From Drosophila persimilis (taxonomy: Eukaryota > Arthropoda > Insecta > Diptera > Drosophilidae), in NCBI RefSeq assembly GCF_003286085.1, contig NW_020825312.1, positions 3,410,001-3,474,000 on the forward strand: a stretch of 64,000 nucleotides of DNA, read 5' to 3'. Shown piece by piece: positions 57,075 to 64,000 of the stretch. Every line of letters starts with the position of its first letter. The stretch's first letter is position 1. The notes under the pieces were generated by a model. It was not told where the DNA came from, did not search any database, and saw nothing but the letters and a program-made list of their open reading frames with translations. The translations under genes were made by a program, and so were the position numbers.

Positions 57075-57710
57075 GTAAGCGAAATGGGGGGGCATTGAAT
57101 CATTGAACGTTCCCCGGAAAAGCGCCATAGGAAGTGGGGTCATACGTACAACAATTGAGTCATTGAGGCCTATCGTTGCCCTTCAATTAGTATTATTCAT
57201 TCGTTGAATGCTGTTTTCCGATTCTATGCATAAATATTCCAAAAATATTCCTTAAAAATCCCTCGAATGGGGCCCAAAAAGTGCATTCTTTTTCCAAGAA
57301 AAAACTTGATCAAGGACTTTCCTGCAGAAATTCACCATCTGATTCTCCCTCCCGCCAAAAAGTAGAAGAAATATTTTATATCCTTTGGCATGGTCTTAAC
57401 TATTTGTATTTGCCAGCTTTTTGTGGTTTTTGTGGTTTTTTTTTTGTGGGTGGGGGGCACAGATTAATTCCGAATCAATAAAAAAAATATTAGAAAAATG
57501 TTAGAACAAGTTTTGGCGACAAGAGACCCTTACGAACGTCTGTACTTAACGTAAATCGGTTAATGTATAGTATAGTATAGGTAATCGGCATATGATAAAA
57601 AAAATAGTTTGCACTTAAAGCGATCCTAGGGCTTATAGCGGTTAATGCATATGTGGAAATGGTATTCGGCGAGCGCAGGCCCTTTGGAGGGGTGGGGCAG
57701 GGTCTGGTCT
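57075..57710. other. Intron/intergenic spacer and Ssk 3' flank
   Basis: No coding signal. It includes the Ssk 3' UTR (on the minus strand), a (TATAG)n run at 57,567-57,580 and T-rich tracts. Confidence 0.5.
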
Positions 57711-58511
57711 CTACTGCGTGTAGTCGGTGTCGCCCTTGGAGTAATGGATGCAGGCCAGAACAGTATCCAGCAGATAGAGGGCGCCCTCGATGACGCACAG
57801 CGAGCCCATGGCAATGCCGACCTGGCGCTCAGAGTTCACGTACAGGAATCCCTCGTCGGACATGTAACCCTTCCAGTAGTGCAGTGCCACGCCGCCGACG
57901 GCTATCCACATGATGCAGCCCACCACGTTCATGATGGTGTCGCAGAGCTCTCTGAAAATCGACAAAAAAACATTCAGGGAATATCTCACAGGCTTCGCTT
58001 CGCATTGGCGGAGTTGGCGGCTTACCCCTTGTGCTTGGTGGTGCCGAAGGCATAGGCAATCGTGTGGCAGCCCGTGTAGATCAGGAATCCCACCATTACG
58101 CCGGACCCAACAATCTCCGCGTCGGCGCTTTTCTCTTCGTTGAGGTTCCAGGTGCCGCCAATGCCCAGGAATTCGCCGCCATCGCCCCAGCGGTACAGGA
58201 AGATGATCACCAGGTTGATGATCTGCGGAGCAAGGGAAGGGGAAGGATGTGGGATGAGGTCACTGTTTGAAGGGTTTTTGCGTGATTCATGGCCATAGCC
58301 ATAGCCGATGGAGCGGAGTATCCAAACGCGGCGTATGAGTAATATTAATAATAAACCCTGGGCGGCACTGGTGTTGCTGGTGCTGCTGATAAGCGGCTCT
58401 TATCAGCAGGCGCTGTGGCTATTGCTCAACATTTTGGCCCTCGTTTGGGAAAATACTCACCAGCTTCAGGGCTTTGATGAAAATAGAACCAATAGTCTCC
58501 ACCGACACCAT
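57711..58511 (-). CDS. Ssk: Snakeskin, smooth septate junction membrane protein
   Basis: Three exons (58,461-58,511; 58,026-58,222; 57,711-57,951) with introns of 238 and 74 bp give exactly 162 residues, the length of Drosophila Snakeskin. Four hydrophobic segments are visible: IGSIFIKALKLIINLVIIFL, VGSGVMVGFLIYTGCHTIAY, TIMNVVGCIMWIAVGGVALH and AMGSLCVIEGALYLLDTVLA. The extracellular loop RWGDGGEFLGIGGTWNLNEE is also present. Ssk, with Mesh and Tsp2A, forms the smooth septate junctions that seal midgut and Malpighian tubule epithelia. GATA-site clusters lie in intron 1 and upstream. It lies on the opposite strand, downstream of the donor of the large gene at 55,443-57,074, so it may be nested in an intron of that gene. 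Confidence 0.97.
58383..58409. promoter_or_regulatory. Perfect inverted pair of GATA sites in Ssk intron 1
   Basis: Arms of 11 bases, CTGCTGATAAG and its exact complement, are separated by CGGCT. Each arm carries a TGATAAG site, as bound by Drosophila GATA factors such as the endodermal GATAe. Confidence 0.6.
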
Positions 58512-58863
58512 TCTGGATGTTTAGTTTCGTTTCGTTTCGTTTCGTTGGCTGGAAAGCAAATGAAATGCGTTATAGAATCGGGATATAGTTATATATATAT
58601 CGTAGCCCTGCTCTCCCTCTCTCCGTCTCTTTCTCTCTTTCTCTCGGGAATTGCAATCAATCTCTGGACAAAGTCGCACTCACAATCTGTTGCTGTAATT
58701 TACACCCACAAACTGATTTGCACTCGCACTCGTATTCGTGTTCGTATCACTGTCGCTTGTCGACTGAATACTGGAACTAAAAAACTGGAACGGAACCCAC
58801 AGAGCCAGCCGACAAGGAATTTGTGTAGCTTTTGCAATCTGCTGCGGCGTACACACACCCGCG

Positions 58864-58878
58864 AGATAAGATAAGATA
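58864..58878 (+). promoter_or_regulatory. Triple overlapping GATA cluster upstream of Ssk
   Basis: AGATAAGATAAGATA contains three GATA cores at 5-base spacing, about 350 bp upstream of the Ssk ATG. A TATCTTATC pair follows at 58,988-58,996. Confidence 0.6.
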
Positions 58879-60565
58879 CGACGACGGGGCGACGTCGACC
58901 ACGATAGCAGGTGGGCCGCGATCCGAAGTGGGTTACTAATTGTTCTGTTCGCGGTGCGACGGTGCGATGGTGCGCATGCGCTGGCCCTATCTTATCGGCG
59001 GCCCGCTGTGGCTGGCCGCTTTACATCGGCGTCAAGGTGGGGCGGTGGCTGGTGCCACATTAATCATTACGGGCCACAAAGCCACAAAGCTGCAAAATTT
59101 TGTGGCACAGCTAGGCCCGGAAACGGCCAGTGCTTGCGTCACCGATGGCTGGTGGTTCTTGGATGAGCCATGGGTCTGGTATGTGGTTCGCTTTGGCTCC
59201 CAAAGAGTATCCCACTGCCCTTGACCTTGGGCATTCCGATTGGTGATTGTGGTGGCGCCCCTACCCGCCCACAACAACCGATTGAAGCACACACAGGCTG
59301 CCCCACTGCCAGCAATCTGCATTTCAATTAGCTCCGTCAACCCCAGGGGGCAATCGCTCAGAGTCGCTACAAACCCATTGAGACAGACAAACAACAAGGC
59401 AAATGATTTCGATAGATTGTCGCATCGTTTTGTATCCCCCGATTCGCCACGATTGCGGCCTCCACACTATAGATGCCGGCAAAGGGTAGAGGATTGTTAT
59501 TATTATTATTACTGGAATCGTGGAATACATATGAATGTATGCCTGTATGCCTTCTTTCTATCTTTGTTTCGGATGCGAGACGGCGGGAGCTCTGCTGGGG
59601 CCATGGCTTGTATCACGTGCCCCGAATGTTGAGTTATATTTATAGATCGTAAATATACAAACATAAATACATCCATCCAGTGGCAGCATCAAAACATGAA
59701 AAGTGACATCACACCTTGTCAAGAGGTTCTTTTTTTTATGACCTGTCGTTAAGTGTCTCTTTCGTACACTACAGTCGTTCCGATAAAATATATGTATACA
59801 AGGTGTCTTTGCGGTTTATTCGTATATCTGTACATGAATTCATGCGGGGAGTATGGGAAGAGAAATCCAGAGGGAAGGGATGGATAGATGTACATACATT
59901 GAAGAGAAGCCCGCTCTATGCACAAGGCTTTCACACGGATCCATTATAGCAGCAGTATCGTTATCAGTAACATAATTACTTATGGAAGGATTTATCTAAA
60001 TATGGAACTTCCAAGTTTTTGATTGGAAATTCTCGTTGGATACTGGATATTCCCTTCAGGTTACTGAAAGGTTGCATCCCATTCCTTTGCAATGTGCCTA
60101 ACTATACAACATTTTGGGATGTATCTCGCAGGATGGCATGGAAATGTATCATCATTCGTTGGGCCCTCTTTGGCTGTACTTTCTCTTTCTCCGATCTCGT
60201 GACATGCCCTAAAGATGTGCTTCTATATTCGGAATTATCCCCCGCTCCTTCACATTGAATCGACAAAGGAAATCGGGAATGGGAATGGAAATGGGGAGCA
60301 CTGTACTTGCAGTGGAATTCCACACAGAATCAAGGCCAAAGGTCGGAACGTTCTGTTTCTTAGGCACCGAGAGGAGTCTTTTCATTTTCGAAATTTGTCT
60401 CCGCCGCGTCGCCGAGTCACTGCATGAATCACTGCTGTGATGTGATCGCCTGTGCTGTTTGCGCAGAGGGGGATTTGCGGAGGGGGAAACGAGCCGAGAA
60501 CTGGAACCGGCATGCAACAGACGACACAAACACCAACGTAGCGGCGCAGTCGCAGCTGCGAACGA

Positions 60566-60586
60566 GAGAGAGAGAGAGAGAGAGAG
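60566..60586. repeat. (GA)n tract in promoter-like island
   Basis: A run of about ten GA repeats within a GC-rich block, a likely GAGA-factor site. Confidence 0.85.
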
Positions 60587-61659
60587 ACGGTGCCGGCCAG
60601 CTTTTGTCAGCCGTCACGAAAACCAACGAGTGTCATGCCAGCCAGATATCGACGATCCCTTAAATAACTGTGATTTTTTCCAGCTTAACGCTGCGAAAGT
60701 GTTGCTGTAATTGATGGAATTTTCGTAATTTCTACCTACAATGTACTCGCATGCAAATCGCGAATGAGTGTACCTGCTGCTACCATTTTTGGGGGGCACT
60801 TAAGATGGCCTTATACGTACGTACATATGTATGTCCCTGGCCGGCGTCAATGAGGTGTGACAGTGTCTCAGATTGGCGCGCAGATTTGGAACTGGCAAAA
60901 GGTAACACTAATCCGTAGAGTGAGTCACACAGGGCCCCAGCGAGCACATGTTGGGCACATGGATGGATGGATGGATGAATGGATGGATGGCGCCTCGGTA
61001 GAGCTTTTCGATTTTGTTTTGATTACTTCCCACTCGATTCCGCTGGATCTTCTTCGTACACACACACACACACACACACTCTCTCTACCTCTCTCGCTGT
61101 GAAGGCAATCAAAGCCGGCAATTTGTTGGAGACAGAGTAGGAGGGGTGGGTTCCGGATTCCGGTCGTTGTTGCTTTTATGAATGAAAGTTTCGTTTGTTT
61201 ACTTTTCGCTGCACGCGCTCCGCTCCGCTCCGAGAGTGTGCGCGTCGGCTGTGGAAAGCTCTCACTCTCTCGGAGAGAGAGAGATAGTACACGAAAGAAA
61301 GTGAGAGAGAGCGAGTGGTTGAGAGGGAGATGGCAAGTGAGCGAGAGAGAGAGAGATAGCCAAAAGTGTAAGCGAGTAACAGAGCATGATGCTTATCACT
61401 CGAAATTCCAAAACATACATAATAAAGGAAGAGGCGAAAGAATAACTGCGCCTCCATCCATCCGTACATATGTATATGCAGCTCTGCCATCCTCTGATAG
61501 ATCCCAGCTAGAACACCCTATGCATCGAGAACTATTCGAAATAAAGCTGAAAATTGTGGGAGATTTTATTTTGCATTGACTTTTGCGTCCGTTATGGTGG
61601 GGTGATGGGTGGATGGGTGGCTGTTTGGCTATGATATTCCCCTCTCTTTCGCTAAGGAG

Positions 61660-62129
61660 ACGGCCGACTCGTCATTCTTATCAGGCGCGCGAGTGTTGTC
61701 GTTGTCTCGGCTTTCGTTACGCTTTTTGGCCTTTCCATTCGTCCTTTAAACGAGCGGACGGCGCCAAAGTCGCGTCAGTTCGCTGCCAGCCGTCGCCCAG
61801 CGAACGACCCTTGGGAGTGGAGCAACCTCCCTTCGATTTTCGAGAGTCCTGTCCGCGTCCACGTCCACGTCCACGTTCACGGTTCGGTTTCGGTCTTTGT
61901 CGAGCGCCACTCTGCGCCCTTCTGCCAGTGTCGTAGTGACGTCGCGGGGCCCTTTCGCTGGTAGCTAGATAGCCAGGGTGCACTGTACCAGTGCACAGGT
62001 GCCGCCGGTGAATGTCAGATCTCGCAGTCGAGTAAACCAAACAAATCAATTTGAATATGTCCGACACTGGATGCAGCAGATGCGAGGCCAAACAAGAGCT
62101 CTGGCTCCTGTGATTGTTTGTCGAATAAA
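61660..62129 (+). promoter_or_regulatory. Candidate alternative promoter and non-coding first exon
   Basis: A GC-rich block with CG dinucleotides and (TCCACG)n units ends in AATAAA|gtgagt, a near-consensus donor at 62,130. It contains a 19-codon ORF (62,057-62,113, MSDTGCSRCEAKQELW...) that would be an upstream ORF. The splice target would be outside the window. Confidence 0.3.
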
Positions 62130-62768
62130 GTGAGTTTTTGAAATCCTAGACGATTCGATTGACTTCATTTCAAGCCGAAAGCCCAGTCTAATGATGAAAA
62201 GGGATTAAGGAGTTTGCAAAAGTTAAACATATTCATGCCACTGCCACGGCATTGTTTTTTTGTCCTAGTTTTAAAATTTGTTCTGCAGTGAATCTATTTT
62301 TTTTAAGTTTAATAATTTGTATTAAGAGTGTATTAAAATATAACACAACCATAAGATTCAAAAAGAAATGTGTTACCACGTTTGGTAGTACTTTTGTGCC
62401 TGTTTTTTTTTGGATATCTAACGGTAAACATACTGCTAGACGACTGCTAGACGGTCGAAAGTCTGGACTCGGCTCTGACCAGCCATTTCCCTACGAAAAG
62501 TGCCAAAAATGTCATCCCAAAACTAGCCAAATGATTAATTAATAAAGGATCGTGTAAATTGAAACGTGTATGATACGAAATCATTAAGAATAAATTTAAT
62601 TTCAATTGCAGATATATTTTAGTCGAAATTAGAGGTTTAAAATAGCACAAAATCCGTCTTGCACGTACATTTATTATGGCAATAAAATGTTAATTAAATG
62701 CTTTAATTATTTGCTTTGAGATTTAAAATTTGAAAAGTAAATACTCTTGGGGTCAGGGGGCGGGCCAA

Positions 62769-63017
62769 TTAGCAAAAACGTTCTAAACCGCAAAATTCCT
62801 TTCGTTTGGCAACATTCGGTTTCGTTTTTGTGGTTTTCTTTACAGATTCATACAGAACCCTTTTCTTCCCATACCAGGGATTCGGAGACCTGTTCCTTGG
62901 CTGCTTCTTCGCATACCAGGGACTCAGAGCACCGATTCCTTCGATGTTTCCGTGAAGCAGAGGCGGCGGCAGAGATCTCAGTAAATATGTAATGGCAAAA
63001 CTATTATTTTGGGGCAT
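62769..63017 (-). CDS. Hypothetical ORF with repeated PWY-Lys-Lys units
   Basis: An 82-codon minus-strand ORF from ATG 63,017 contains SPWYAKK and, 15 residues on, NPWYGKKR. The second unit has the Gly-Lys-Lys-Arg form of an amidation and dibasic cleavage site. The repeat comes from a direct duplication of about 20 bases at about 62,866 and 62,908. There is no clear signal peptide, and a plus-strand frame through the same bases is also open, so coding status is doubtful. Confidence 0.15.
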   Translation of the reverse strand: MPQNNSFAITYLLRSLPPPLLHGNIEGIGALSPWYAKKQPRNRSPNPWYGKKRVLYESVKKTTKTKPNVAKRKEFCGLERFC

Positions 63018-63186
63018 GTAGCACTCCGTGCAGTCCTTTTATTGGAAACAAGAGCAGTGCAGGATCTGCAGCAGGAGTGGGTGCTGGGTGGCTTCTGTCC
63101 TTTGCTCTTAGAGCTCTCAAATATGCATAAACTAATTTCGGCTTATGCAACATTCTTTTCGGCACAGCGCCCCCGCGGCACTTCTG

Positions 63187-63253
63187 CTGCCTCCTGCCTG
63201 CTGCCTCCTGCCTGCTGCCTCCAGCCTACTGCCTCCTGCCTCCTGCCTCCTGC
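63187..63253. repeat. (TGCCTCC)n heptamer minisatellite
   Basis: About nine imperfect 7-base units alternating TGCCTCC and TGCCTGC. A second heptamer run, (GTGCCGT)n, follows at 63,282-63,316. Confidence 0.85.
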
Positions 63254-64000
63254 TGTAATATTCATTACCTAGCTGGCCCATATGTGCCGTGTGCCGTGTG
63301 CCGTCTGACGTCTGCCGAGAGCCGTTTTGGGCATCCTCCTCCCGCCCCTGAACCGATGAAACATTTAAATGCTAATAAATTTCGTTTACGAGGCAGATCT
63401 GAGCCGGACAACACGGTGGGACGGCTCATAAGAGAGACAGGTCTCCGCCGATGACGTCCGCGCTCCGCTCCTTCCACTCCGTTGCAGAAAGAAGGTGCAA
63501 AGTCAGAGGCGAGCTTCAGGCTCCACGAATGCCCTGCCGAAGAAGTGGTCACATCAAATGATTTATGGCTGCCAGGGCCCTACGTCGCCGTCGCCGTCTC
63601 CGGCTCTGAAACTCTCCCATCCGGTGGTCATCCGTTGTTTGTGCTCCCTTTTGAAGCGGTGGGGAGGGATGGGTGTGTGGGGGGGGGGGGACACACACAA
63701 ATAGCTTGAGGAATTTACGGATGCTTTGGATGCCGGCTGTGGCTCGTGAATATTTGGTGGATGCCACAACAGTGCGTCATAAATCAATTTTAATGTGAAA
63801 AATATTGCCGCATGCCTTTTCGGGGGGAATTTTTCATAAGCAAACAACAGAATTTTGAGAGGAATTCGGGAAGCGGGAAGCGGGAATTCCTTGTCCATTC
63901 GATGGGGGAGCACGCCACATGTGACACCTCGAATCCATTGAAGAATTTTCATGTTTATCCATCGATTTAAGGATCTGCTGTTTAGCCTTAGATATCCTTT

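Larger units (their letters stand above)
58879..64000. other. Non-coding region with promoter-like islands and simple repeats
   Basis: No confident coding exon. GC-rich, GAGA-containing islands at about 60,360-60,620, 61,190-61,350 and 61,660-62,130 look like promoters or non-coding first exons. (GATG)n lies at 60,961-60,988, and (CA)n then CT lie at 61,059-61,095. Heptamer arrays lie at 63,187-63,253 and 63,282-63,316, and a G12 run lies at 63,679-63,690. A minus-strand ORF at 62,769-63,017 is discussed separately. Confidence 0.5.

Noticed and set aside
56145..57143. 332-codon minus-strand ORF opposite the large polyQ exon
   Set aside because: It has biased His/Val/Arg composition expected from the complement of the sense codons, and no domain or promoter.
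62057..62113. 19-codon ORF MSDTGCSRCEAKQELW... with a CxxC pair
   Set aside because: Too short to support as a gene; it sits inside a candidate non-coding first exon and may be an upstream ORF.
1..64000. tRNA, rRNA or intact transposon
   Set aside because: I saw no cloverleaf-like A/B boxes, rRNA sequence, or terminal repeats flanking a transposase or reverse transcriptase ORF. Absence is by eye only; tRNAscan and RepeatMasker would settle it.

Overview
The window is eukaryotic and is almost certainly a Drosophila autosomal segment. Genes have short 55-190 bp GT-AG introns and long polyglutamine tracts. GAGA/CT and TACATA microsatellites are frequent, TATA or DRE/E-box promoters precede the genes, and AATAAA signals follow them. 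Two genes are recognisable Drosophila proteins (Clathrin light chain and Snakeskin) and a third is the LSD1 homologue Su(var)3-3. A dispersed repeat near 4.73 kb and 29.0-29.8 kb has the look of the repeat family common in the obscura group, so I infer an obscura-group species. Exon boundaries below were worked out by hand from splice consensus and reading-frame continuity. No alignment was run.

Layout. 1-7 kb: no convincing gene. 7.1-8.2 kb: a divergent peritrophin-like secreted protein (+). 8.4-10 kb: dCMP deaminase and Clathrin light chain, both (-). 10.8-18.85 kb: a ten-exon polyQ-rich nuclear-type protein (+) with a C-terminal QSER1/PRR12-like DUF4211 region and an alternative 3' end. 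20.4-21.8 kb: an EcKinase/CHK-like kinase (-). 23.6-26.5 kb: Su(var)3-3 (-).

27.2-46.9 kb: a cluster of eight chitin-binding (CBM14) peritrophin genes on both strands. Seven have five CBM14 domains and share a minute first coding exon; the eighth is a three-domain obstructor-type gene. 47-49.6 kb: a small secreted protein and several decayed or uncertain minus-strand ORFs. 50-57 kb: promoter-like GAGA-rich DNA and one large coding exon of an unidentified polyQ/polyN basic protein that continues beyond 57,074. 57.7-58.5 kb: Ssk (-). 58.5-64 kb: non-coding DNA with GATA clusters, possible alternative first exons and simple repeats.

Functional theme. Peritrophins line the gut lumen, and Ssk builds the smooth septate junctions of gut epithelium. 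Ssk and several peritrophin promoters carry GATA sites of the type used by midgut GATA factors, so much of the window reads as a gut-barrier neighbourhood beside housekeeping and chromatin genes. The most unusual points are the tiny phase-1 first exons, two GC-AG introns, an intron unique to one peritrophin paralogue, the alternative 3' end of the DUF4211 gene, and the decayed ORFs around 48-49.5 kb.
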